From NCBI GenBank assembly GCA_009929525.1, contig SAAH01000008.1, forward strand, positions 1-64,000: a stretch of DNA of 64,000 nt, given 5' to 3'. Shown here one piece after another: positions 24,306 through 31,782 of the stretch (position 1 is the first letter of the stretch; the number at the start of each line of letters is the position of its first letter). This stretch comes from Clostridia bacterium (GTDB taxonomy: Bacteria; Bacillota; Clostridia; Lachnospirales; Lachnospiraceae). Made by a program: the position numbers and the translations under genes. The notes beneath the pieces were generated by a model. It saw only the letters and a program-made list of their open reading frames with translations. It ran no database searches and was not told the DNA's origin.

Positions 24306-25331
24306 ATGGCAAACAGCATCATAGAACAGCTGATGGAGATTCCGGCAGAGCATGAAAGAAATATTTATGGTCAGTTTGATGAATACATCAAAAAAATAGA
24401 GAGAACACTGAGAGTTACTCTGATATCAAGAGACGGAGTACTAAAGATTGTTGGTCCTGAACCGAATGTGAGAAAGGCTGCTGGTATATTCAAGGAACTT
24501 CTGGGATTATCCCAAAGGGGCAATACCATCCAGAGCCAAAACGTAGACTATGCACTTTCCCTTACCATGGAAGAAAATGAGGCTTCCCTCGTGGAGATGG
24601 ATAAGGAGTGTATCTGTCATACGATCAATGGGCGTCCGGTCAAACCAAAAACCCTTGGACAAAAGCAGTATGTAGATAAGATCCGCGAGAATATGATCGT
24701 ATTCGGTGTAGGTCCGGCAGGAACAGGTAAAACGTATCTTGCGATGGCGATGGCGATCACAGCATTTAGAAATGATGAAGTCGGAAGGATCATATTGACC
24801 CGTCCAGCGATAGAGGCAGGCGAGAAGCTGGGATTTTTGCCGGGTGATCTGCAAAGTAAGGTGGATCCCTACTTGAGACCTCTGTACGATGCACTTTATC
24901 AGATCATGGGACCTGAAAGCTTTACGAAAAATATGGAAAAAGGATTGATCGAGGTTGCTCCTCTTGCCTATATGCGTGGGCGGACCCTCGACAATGCATT
25001 TATTATTCTGGATGAAGCACAGAACACAACTCCGGCACAGATGAAGATGTTTCTTACGAGAATCGGTTTTGGTTCGAAAGTGATCGTAACTGGTGACTCC
25101 ACCCAAAAAGATTTGCCAGCCGGTCAAAAGTCAGGCCTTGAAGTTGCCCTTCAGGTTCTTAAAAAGGTGGAAGGCATCGCAGTCTGCGAGCTTACCAGCA
25201 AGGATGTTGTCAGACATCCACTGGTACAAAAAATCGTACAGGCTTATGAGGCATTTGAAAAGAAACATCCGGAAAATAAAGCTGCGTCAGCGAGAACAAC
25301 ACGAAGGAGGGGTACTGGTTATGACAATTGA
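24306..25331 (+). CDS. phoH: PhoH family ATPase
   Basis: A 341-residue P-loop protein of the PhoH/YbeZ type, associated with RNA metabolism and ribosome quality through its partner YbeY. An N-terminal KH-like region (VRKAAGIFKELLGL) precedes the ATPase with Walker A GVGPAGTGKTYLA near 133-145, RPAIEAGEKLGFLPGDL near 170, Walker B AFIILDEAQNTTP near 230 and the sensor VTGDSTQKDLP near 260. The tail is basic. Its end overlaps the start of ybeY by 11 bases, so they are translationally coupled. Confidence 0.94.
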   Translation: MANSIIEQLMEIPAEHERNIYGQFDEYIKKIERTLRVTLISRDGVLKIVGPEPNVRKAAGIFKELLGLSQRGNTIQSQNVDYALSLTMEENEASLVEMDKECICHTINGRPVKPKTLGQKQYVDKIRENMIVFGVGPAGTGKTYLAMAMAITAFRNDEVGRIILTRPAIEAGEKLGFLPGDLQSKVDPYLRPLYDALYQIMGPESFTKNMEKGLIEVAPLAYMRGRTLDNAFIILDEAQNTTPAQMKMFLTRIGFGSKVIVTGDSTQKDLPAGQKSGLEVALQVLKKVEGIAVCELTSKDVVRHPLVQKIVQAYEAFEKKHPENKAASARTTRRRGTGYDN

Positions 25332-25818
25332 GTTTGAAGACGAGCAGTCCCAGTCTTTTGATTTTGACTTCCAGGATGTGGCAAAGCAGGTGATCGAGGC
25401 TGTACTCGATCAGGAAAAATGTCCTTATGAAGCAGATGTCAGTCTCGTACTCACGGATAATGAAGGAATTCAGCACACAAACCGGGAGTTTCGCGGGATA
25501 GATAAGGCGACGGATGTTCTTTCCTTTCCTATGGTAGATTTTCCAGCACCTGCGGATTATTCTATACTTGAAGAGGATGAGAGCTGCTTTCATCCGGACA
25601 GCGGTGAACTGATACTCGGTGATATTATGATATCGGTTCCCCGTGCGCTGGAACAGTCCATGGAATATGGACACAGTGTAAAGAGAGAATATGCTTTTTT
25701 GATCGCCCATAGTATGCTCCACCTGTTGGGGTATGACCATATGGAAGATGACGAAAGAAAAGTGATGGAAGAAAAACAAGAGCAGGTACTACGGTATCTG
25801 AAGATTGAGAGAAGATAA
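25321..25818 (+). CDS. ybeY: Endoribonuclease YbeY (rRNA maturation factor)
   Basis: Zinc-dependent endoribonuclease that acts in 16S rRNA 3' maturation and ribosome quality control. The 165-residue protein has the conserved NREFRGIDKATDVLSFPM and ELILGDIMIS segments and the zinc triad HSMLHLLGYDHMEDDE near the C-terminus. The track ORF starts at 25093 inside phoH; GAAGGAGGGG before the ATG at 25321 gives the real start, overlapping phoH by 11 bases. Confidence 0.95.
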   Translation: MTIEFEDEQSQSFDFDFQDVAKQVIEAVLDQEKCPYEADVSLVLTDNEGIQHTNREFRGIDKATDVLSFPMVDFPAPADYSILEEDESCFHPDSGELILGDIMISVPRALEQSMEYGHSVKREYAFLIAHSMLHLLGYDHMEDDERKVMEEKQEQVLRYLKIERR

Positions 25819-25829
25819 GGAGAAACAAA

Positions 25830-27041
25830 ATGAAAAAGTATGCAAAGCTCATATTGATGCTGGGACTTGCCGGCACTATGCTGACAGGATGCCAGAAAAA
25901 AGCTGCTGATACAGAGGCAACTGTAACAGCGACACCTACACCAACAGAGGAAGTGGTCGTTGAAGAAACGCCAACCCCAGAGGTTATGGCAGCGGAAGAA
26001 CCGACGCCAACAGAAGATCCGATTCCTGAAGGACAGGTAGTCAGCTATCTTACCGGTGAATATGTTCCAGAAGAGATCGGAAGAAGACGTCCGGTAGCAG
26101 TTATGCTTAACAACGTTAAAGCAGCATGCCCGCAGGCAGGTATCGCCAATGCAGGTGTTGTATATGAAGCACCGGTTGAAGGTGGAATCACTCGTCTTAT
26201 GGGTGTCTTTGAAGATTATGATAATCTTGAGAAGATTGGCTCTGTAAGAAGCTGTCGTGATTATTACATCTTCTACGCATCAGGCTTCAATGCGATCTAT
26301 ACTCATTATGGTCAGTCTGCATATGCACTTCCGATTCTTGATCTGCCGGAGGTTAACAACTTAAGTGGTCTTGCAGGATACGGAGATCAGGTATTTTACC
26401 GTACTACGGACAGAAAATCCCCTCATAATGCATATACAAGCTTTGAGGGAATCCAAAAAGGTATCGAGATCAATGGTTACAGTCAGGAATATGCAGAAGA
26501 TTTTGTACCTGGCTATGCATTTTGTGCAGTAGATGATGATATTGAGCTTCCGGGCACGGTAGATGCATCGGTAGTAAAACCTGGATATTTTCTGAATGAG
26601 CCATGGTTTGAGTATAATCCGGAAGACAAATTATATTATCGTTTCCAGTACGGAGAGCCACATATCGACCAGCTTACCGGTGAACAGATCGCATTTAAGA
26701 ATATCATTCTTCAGTATTCATCATGGAGAAATTATGATGAGCATGGATATCTGAATATCGACGTCGATGAACCAAACGTAGGAAAATACATTGTAAATGG
26801 AAAAGCTATTGATATCACATGGAAGAAACATACTCCATGGGGTGCTACTTATTACTATGATACAAATGGTAATCAGATAACACTTGATACAGGAAAGACT
26901 TTTGTATGTATCGTTCAGGATACTTATGCAGACAGGGTAGAGATACTGGGATCTGACAGTGCCGCAGATACGTCAACAGAGGGAACTTCTGAGGAACAGG
27001 CAGCAGCCGAAGAGGCAGCAGCGAGTGAAACAGAATATTAA
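25830..27041 (+). CDS. DUF3048 lipoprotein (YerB-like)
   Basis: A 403-residue secreted lipoprotein with lipobox MLTGC (Cys about residue 21). A Thr-Pro-Glu-rich, low-complexity spacer (about 30-65, repeated TPTPTEE-like units) lifts the folded part from the membrane. The DUF3048 domain (about 70-375) is marked by RRPVAVMLNNVKAACPQ, GITRLMGVFEDY, GSVRSCRDYYI and the C-terminal ITWKKHTPWGATYYYD. The tail is Ala/Glu-rich. In Bacillus the family member is YerB; function is unknown. It follows ybeY after 11 bases with an AAGGAG ribosome binding site. Confidence 0.88.
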   Translation: MKKYAKLILMLGLAGTMLTGCQKKAADTEATVTATPTPTEEVVVEETPTPEVMAAEEPTPTEDPIPEGQVVSYLTGEYVPEEIGRRRPVAVMLNNVKAACPQAGIANAGVVYEAPVEGGITRLMGVFEDYDNLEKIGSVRSCRDYYIFYASGFNAIYTHYGQSAYALPILDLPEVNNLSGLAGYGDQVFYRTTDRKSPHNAYTSFEGIQKGIEINGYSQEYAEDFVPGYAFCAVDDDIELPGTVDASVVKPGYFLNEPWFEYNPEDKLYYRFQYGEPHIDQLTGEQIAFKNIILQYSSWRNYDEHGYLNIDVDEPNVGKYIVNGKAIDITWKKHTPWGATYYYDTNGNQITLDTGKTFVCIVQDTYADRVEILGSDSAADTSTEGTSEEQAAAEEAAASETEY

Positions 27042-27106
27042 AAAACCATAAGAATTGAATAAATACAAGAAAACAACCGATACTATAAGAAAAAAGGAGA
27101 AATCCC

Positions 27107-27433
27107 ATGCGAAAAATTTCTTATGGTATCGGTTTGTTTTCTGTAGTTTTCCTTATTATCTTTGGATTTTATTTTAGTTATCATTATACTGCGATGAAAG
27201 AATCGCAGGTACAGCCGGAATCCATGGAGGCAGAAAGCATCATCCGGACAGGATACCATCTGGGGGTAAGAGACGGTAAAATCATCGTACTTCTCGAAGA
27301 CGGCAGTGTGTATGAAACGACAGATATAGAAAAAAACACGTTGCCGGAATCAGTCCAAAAAAAGATAGAAGAAGGTTATGTACTGTATTCGGATCAGGAA
27401 CTCTACAGCTTTCTTGAAAATTATTCCAGTTAG
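27107..27433 (+). CDS. Small membrane-anchored protein, possibly BofC-like C-terminal domain
   Basis: A 108-residue protein with an N-terminal membrane anchor (about 6-26, GLFSVVFLIIFGFYFSYHY) and a small extracytoplasmic domain: YHLGVRDGKIIVLLEDGSVYETTDIE followed by a helix LPESVQKKIEEGYVLYSDQELYSFLENY. This layout resembles the C-terminal domain of BofC, a sporulation checkpoint protein, but identity is only suggestive. AAGGAG precedes the ATG. It lies in a sporulation-associated neighbourhood. Confidence 0.55.
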   Translation: MRKISYGIGLFSVVFLIIFGFYFSYHYTAMKESQVQPESMEAESIIRTGYHLGVRDGKIIVLLEDGSVYETTDIEKNTLPESVQKKIEEGYVLYSDQELYSFLENYSS

Positions 27434-27561
27434 ATGCTGTCATTTACTTTTTTACTTTTTGAAAATAGGGCTGGCACTTTGAGCTATAGTGAGGTACAAT
27501 ATAAAACGATTGAAAATATTGAGGATAGGATACTCATACTTACATTAGGAGACACAGGAAA

Positions 27562-28422
27562 ATGAATGCCAACGTAAGAGAAAAATTAAAGGATAAAAAA
27601 AGAATTGTTATAAAAATAGGTTCTTCTTCCCTGACCCATCCGGAGACAGGATATCTTGATCTTATCAAGCTGGAGATTCTGGTAAGGGAAATCAGCGATC
27701 TGAGAAACCAGGGCAAGGAAGTGGTGCTGGTATCTTCTGGGGCGATCATGGTCGGAAGCAAAACCATGGGATATGACAGAAAGCCGGAACGGGTATCCCA
27801 AAAGCAGGCATGTGCAGCGATAGGACAGGCAAAACTCATGATGATATATCAGAAGCTATTTGCTGAATATAATCAGGTGGCCAGTCAGATACTTATGACG
27901 AAAAACACGATGCTCAATAATCTGAACCGGATGAATGCGAAGAATACATTCAATGAACTGCTGCATATGGGAGCAATACCGATCGTAAATGAAAATGATA
28001 CCATATCTACTTATGAGATAGAATTTGGTGATAATGATACTCTTTCAGCCGTTGTGTCAGCACTGATCGGAGCAGATCTTCTTATACTTTTATCTGATAT
28101 TGATGGGTTGTTTACTGATGATCCACATCAGAATCCGGATGCCAGATTTATAGAGGTTGTAGAGCAGCTGGATCAGAAACTTATGTCTATGGGAAAAGGT
28201 ACCACAGGAAGTAAGGTGGGTACCGGCGGAATGGCAACGAAACTTACGGCTGCCGAGATCTCAGGGGCAGCAGGAGCAGACATGGTGATCGCAAACGGAA
28301 AAGATTTCCATGTCATACATAAAATCATACAGGGTAAAAGTTATGGAACATTATTTTTAGCCAATCCAAAGGATGAGTTCTTCCTTTTGGATTATCTGGA
28401 AAAACAGAATAAGGAGTGGTAG
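27562..28422 (+). CDS. proB: Glutamate 5-kinase, short form without PUA domain
   Basis: First enzyme of proline synthesis, phosphorylating the gamma-carboxylate of glutamate. The 286-residue amino-acid-kinase fold shows VIKIGSSSLT near 14-23, VVLVSSGAIMVG near 53-64, IVNENDTIS near 149 and GTGGMATKLTAAE near 219-231. It ends after the kinase domain; the C-terminal PUA domain of the longer bacterial forms is missing, as in many Firmicutes. proA, its usual partner, is not adjacent: the next genes are DUF896 and 5-formyl-THF cyclo-ligase. The start follows AGGAGACACAGG. Confidence 0.92.
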   Translation: MNANVREKLKDKKRIVIKIGSSSLTHPETGYLDLIKLEILVREISDLRNQGKEVVLVSSGAIMVGSKTMGYDRKPERVSQKQACAAIGQAKLMMIYQKLFAEYNQVASQILMTKNTMLNNLNRMNAKNTFNELLHMGAIPIVNENDTISTYEIEFGDNDTLSAVVSALIGADLLILLSDIDGLFTDDPHQNPDARFIEVVEQLDQKLMSMGKGTTGSKVGTGGMATKLTAAEISGAAGADMVIANGKDFHVIHKIIQGKSYGTLFLANPKDEFFLLDYLEKQNKEW

Positions 28423-28423
28423 A

Positions 28424-28645
28424 ATGAATCAGGAAGGTATCAATCGTATTAATGAATTGGCAAAAAAATCAAAGACAGTAGGGCTTACACAAGATGAGAA
28501 AGCTGAGCAGGCAAAGCTTCGTCAGGAGTTTATAGCCAGTGTCCGTATGAACCTCAAGTCACAGTTGGATAATATCGATATGGAAGAGAAGGATGGAAGC
28601 ATCGTCAATCTGGGTGAAAAATATGGAAACAAAACAAAACATTAG
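28424..28645 (+). CDS. DUF896 protein (YnzC/YneJ family)
   Basis: A 73-residue soluble protein with the DUF896 helical hairpin (INRINELAKKSKTVGLTQDEKAEQAKLRQEFI) and the conserved VRMNLKSQLDNI. In Bacillus the YnzC paralogue is under LexA control, but function is unknown. The start, one base after proB's stop, is preceded by AAGGAG; the track start at 28373 lies within proB. Its end overlaps the next gene by 23 bases. Confidence 0.85.
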   Translation: MNQEGINRINELAKKSKTVGLTQDEKAEQAKLRQEFIASVRMNLKSQLDNIDMEEKDGSIVNLGEKYGNKTKH

Positions 28646-29174
28646 AAAAGAAATATTTAGAAGAAGAAAGCTGATCGAGCGCAGGCAGTTGGAAGACGAC
28701 AGCCGGAAAATATTTGAGAAGATAAGACGGATGCCGGAATTTGTGAAAGCAGGCTGCATCTATCTTTATATTGACTGCAAGAATGAAGTGATGACAGAGG
28801 ATATTGTCCGCGAAGCTTTGGCACTTGGAAAGAAGGTAGCAGCACCGAAGGTGATGGGTAAAGAAATGCTCTTCTTTGAGATCACATCTTATGATGATCT
28901 GGAGCCGGGAGGATTTGGGATCAGAGAACCGAAGGAAGGTTTGCCTTTAGCAGATGGTGAGGAAGGTTTCATGGTCATGCCGGGAGTTGCATTTGATCAG
29001 AAGAAGCATAGAGTCGGATATGGCGGCGGATTTTATGACCGTTATCTTATGTTACATACCAATCTTTATAAGGCGGCGATCGCTTTTGAACTGCAGATGA
29101 TGGATGAGGTTCCTTCAGAACCAACAGACATCTATCCGGACTGTATCATTACGGAAAAGAATATTTACAAATAA
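28623..29174 (+). CDS. 5-formyltetrahydrofolate cyclo-ligase
   Basis: Converts 5-formyl-THF to 5,10-methenyl-THF using ATP, returning this folate to the one-carbon pool. The 183-residue protein carries the family's N-terminal basic helix (IRKEIFRRRKLIERR), the EPKEGLPL segment and the C-terminal signature VMPGVAFDQKKHRVGYGGGFYDRYL. Start choice is not certain: the ATG at 28623 has a weak ribosome binding site, but overlap with DUF896 suggests translational coupling. A terminator follows. Confidence 0.93.
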   Translation: METKQNIRKEIFRRRKLIERRQLEDDSRKIFEKIRRMPEFVKAGCIYLYIDCKNEVMTEDIVREALALGKKVAAPKVMGKEMLFFEITSYDDLEPGGFGIREPKEGLPLADGEEGFMVMPGVAFDQKKHRVGYGGGFYDRYLMLHTNLYKAAIAFELQMMDEVPSEPTDIYPDCIITEKNIYK

Positions 29175-29186
29175 ATCATAAGATAC

Positions 29187-29220
29187 AAAGCATCGGGTTA
29201 AAGTACCGGTGCTTTTGTTA
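29187..29220 (+). terminator. Intrinsic terminator after the cyclo-ligase gene
   Basis: AAAGCATCGG (29187-29196) and CCGGTGCTTT (29206-29215) pair with one G-U, followed by TTGTTATTT. It closes the proB-DUF896-cyclo-ligase unit. Confidence 0.7.
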
Positions 29221-29295
29221 TTTCCTCCCAGGTCTATTTTCCTATATATGGGCATATAGTAGGTACAAAAGGGAATTGAAGGAGGAACTAAAAAA

Positions 29296-30180
29296 ATGAT
29301 ACTGAATCAGGTATATTCCTGTGAAGAAATCCTGCAGGATATGAAAGAACTCTCGGAAACATATACAGACTTTATGACACTAAGGACTATGGGAGTGAGT
29401 CATGATGAACGTCCCATACCAATGATAAGGATTGGTCTTGGAATCGATTCACTTGTACTTACTGCAGGAATCCATGGAAGAGAGTCGGTCAATCCGGTTT
29501 TGATGGTAAAACTGGCGGAAGAATATGCCAAAGCTTATGCAAAGGATGACAATTTGAACGGATACCGGGTAAGAGAACTTTTGAACCGCTGCTCCGTATG
29601 TATCTTACCGCTGGTCAATCCGGATGGATATGAGGCGGCTACACAGGGATTTGATGCTCTTAGAAATCCAATATTGCGCCAATACTGCAAAATGAGGGGG
29701 ATTGAGTGGGAACACTGGAAATATAATGCAAGAGGTGTCGATATCAACAGGAATTTTCCATGTAAGTCCTATATCCAGCAGCAGCTGGGGGAATACCCTG
29801 CCAGTGAAAATGAGACACAGGCGCTCATGAAAGTATTTGAAGAATATGATACGGTCGGCTATATCGATTTTCATTCAAGAGGCAGGATCATCTATTATTA
29901 TCGTCAGGCGATGCCCTTTGCCTATAATCAGAAGAACCATAAACTGGCAAGATATATGCAGAAACTTTCAGATTACAATCTGGGAAAACGGGAAGAGGAA
30001 TATATGTCACGACTAAATGGCGGAAGTCCGGTAAATTATTACTCTGAACTTTTGAAAAAGCCTGCGATCACAGTAGAAACGATAGAGGAAAATGCCAGAT
30101 ATCCACTCGATCCGTCTTATCAGGAGAAGACATATCGGGAGATACAGGCACTTCCACTGGAAATTATTAATAAAACTTGA
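29296..30180 (+). CDS. M14-family zinc carboxypeptidase
   Basis: A 294-residue metallopeptidase of the carboxypeptidase A fold. Zinc ligands are visible as H-x-x-E in TAGIHGRESVNPVL (near 58-68) and the later His in YIDFHSRGR; substrate-binding DINRNFP near 152 and the catalytic Glu in TVETIEEN near 272 are present. Family members in Firmicutes cleave gamma-D-Glu-diaminopimelate bonds in peptidoglycan peptides. No signal peptide is visible, so it is probably cytoplasmic, possibly acting on recycled muropeptides. GAAGGAGG precedes the start. Its stop codon is part of the next promoter's -35 box. Confidence 0.87.
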   Translation: MILNQVYSCEEILQDMKELSETYTDFMTLRTMGVSHDERPIPMIRIGLGIDSLVLTAGIHGRESVNPVLMVKLAEEYAKAYAKDDNLNGYRVRELLNRCSVCILPLVNPDGYEAATQGFDALRNPILRQYCKMRGIEWEHWKYNARGVDINRNFPCKSYIQQQLGEYPASENETQALMKVFEEYDTVGYIDFHSRGRIIYYYRQAMPFAYNQKNHKLARYMQKLSDYNLGKREEEYMSRLNGGSPVNYYSELLKKPAITVETIEENARYPLDPSYQEKTYREIQALPLEIINKT

Positions 30181-30205
30181 AACTGGAACACTGGATTGGT
30201 ATAAT
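30177..30205 (+). promoter_or_regulatory. Promoter of the miaB-mutS-mutL-miaA operon
   Basis: TTGAAA and TATAAT with a 17-base spacer, close to the sigma-A consensus. The -35 overlaps the upstream stop codon. The leader to miaB is about 115 bases; I see no clear structure in it. Confidence 0.7.
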
Positions 30206-30327
30206 GCAATATGGTGTACACTGGATGTTTTTATATCAGCAGCTAAATACAGGTACATCACAGGATATAGAGAAGGAAAAGTTCAAGATAAATCACAAGG
30301 AATCAATATACAGAAAAGAGGAGAATC

Positions 30328-31764
30328 ATGGAAGAATTTACATATATGCAGGAGCCGCCGTCACAGATGCCAGAATCTAAACGCCAGTACTTTTTTATGG
30401 AGCAGGCGAAAGATAAACTGGCAGAAAAAGAAAAAGAACTGGGAAGAAAACTTACTTTTTGCGTTGTGACATTTGGCTGTCAGATGAATGCCAGAGACTC
30501 AGAAAAACTGGAAGGAATCCTGGAAAAGATAGGATACCAGAAAACAGAAAAAGAAGAGGATGCAGATTTTGTGATCTATAATACATGTACGGTCAGGGAA
30601 AATGCAAACCAGAGAGTATACGGAAGACTGGGATATCTTGGAAGTATCAAGAAAAAGAAAAAACATATGATGATCGCTTTATGCGGATGTATGATGCAGG
30701 AACCTCATGTGGTAGAAAAACTGAAAAAGAGTTATCGTTTTGTTGATCTGATTTTCGGTACACACAACATATTCAAGTTTGGAGAACTTGTCTGCCAGGC
30801 TATGGATTCGGATCGAATGATCATCGACATTTGGGAAGATACCACGAAAATCGTTGAAAATCTGCCGATAGACCGAAAATATTCCTTCAAATCAGGAGTG
30901 AATATCATGTTCGGATGCAATAATTTCTGCAGCTACTGTATCGTACCATATGTAAGGGGAAGAGAAAGAAGCCGTAATCCGGAGGATATCATCGCAGAGA
31001 TCAAGAATCTTGTTCTTGATGGGGTTGTGGAAGTCATGCTTCTTGGACAAAATGTCAATTCTTATGGGAAGAATCTGGAAAATCCGATCACTTTTGCCAA
31101 ACTGCTGAGAAGAATAGAGGAAATTGAAGGATTAAAAAGAATCCGCTTTATGACCTCTCATCCGAAGGATCTTTCCGAGGAATTGATCGAAGTGATGGCC
31201 TCCAGCAAAAAAATCTGTAATCATCTTCATCTGCCGCTCCAGTCAGGAAGCAGCCGGATCTTAAAGGAAATGAACCGCAGATACACGAAAGAGGGTTATC
31301 TGGAACTGGTAGAGAGAATCCGCAAGGCCGTGCCTGACATTTCTCTTACGACAGATATCATTGTTGGATTCCCGGGAGAGACGGAAGAAGACTTTAAAGA
31401 GACATTGGACGTAATAAGCAAGGTCCGTTATGACAGTGCATTTACCTTTATCTATTCAAAAAGGACAGGAACACCGGCAGCCGTAAAGGAAGATCAGGTT
31501 CCCGAGGATGTTATCAAGGAACGCTTTGACCGGCTGCTTTTAGAGGTTCAGGATATCTCCAGAGAAATGTCAGGGAGATATGAGGGTACTGTGCAGGAAG
31601 TGCTTGTAGAAGGCATCAATGAGCAGGATGGAACACTGGTATCGGGACGAATGACGAATAACCTGTTGGTACATTTTCCAGGGGATGCTTCCATGATCGG
31701 AAGTTTATGTAAGGTTCATCTGGATGTATGCAAGGGATTTTATTATATGGGTACACGTATATAG
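30328..31764 (+). CDS. miaB: tRNA-2-methylthio-N6-dimethylallyladenosine synthase MiaB
   Basis: Radical-SAM methylthiotransferase that adds the 2-methylthio group to i6A37 of tRNAs reading UNN codons. The 478-residue protein has the UPF0004 domain with cluster cysteines (TFGCQMNARDSE, YNTCTVRENA, ALCGCMMQ), the radical-SAM motif CNNFCSYCIVPYVRGRE near 200, and a C-terminal TRAM domain. GAGGAGAATC precedes the ATG. It heads an operon whose last gene, miaA, makes the substrate modification. Confidence 0.96.
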   Translation: MEEFTYMQEPPSQMPESKRQYFFMEQAKDKLAEKEKELGRKLTFCVVTFGCQMNARDSEKLEGILEKIGYQKTEKEEDADFVIYNTCTVRENANQRVYGRLGYLGSIKKKKKHMMIALCGCMMQEPHVVEKLKKSYRFVDLIFGTHNIFKFGELVCQAMDSDRMIIDIWEDTTKIVENLPIDRKYSFKSGVNIMFGCNNFCSYCIVPYVRGRERSRNPEDIIAEIKNLVLDGVVEVMLLGQNVNSYGKNLENPITFAKLLRRIEEIEGLKRIRFMTSHPKDLSEELIEVMASSKKICNHLHLPLQSGSSRILKEMNRRYTKEGYLELVERIRKAVPDISLTTDIIVGFPGETEEDFKETLDVISKVRYDSAFTFIYSKRTGTPAAVKEDQVPEDVIKERFDRLLLEVQDISREMSGRYEGTVQEVLVEGINEQDGTLVSGRMTNNLLVHFPGDASMIGSLCKVHLDVCKGFYYMGTRI

Positions 31765-31782
31765 GAGAGGAAGGAAAAAAAG

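Noticed and set aside
24507-25127. 206-residue minus-strand ORF opposite phoH
   Set aside because: Shadow of phoH: no ribosome binding site, His/Cys-rich random composition, and the sense gene is unmistakable.
27471-27485. Sigma-54-like promoter (TGGCAC...GC) before proB
   Set aside because: GG and GC are eight bases apart, not the required ten, and the -12 element does not match; no sigma-54 activator gene is near.
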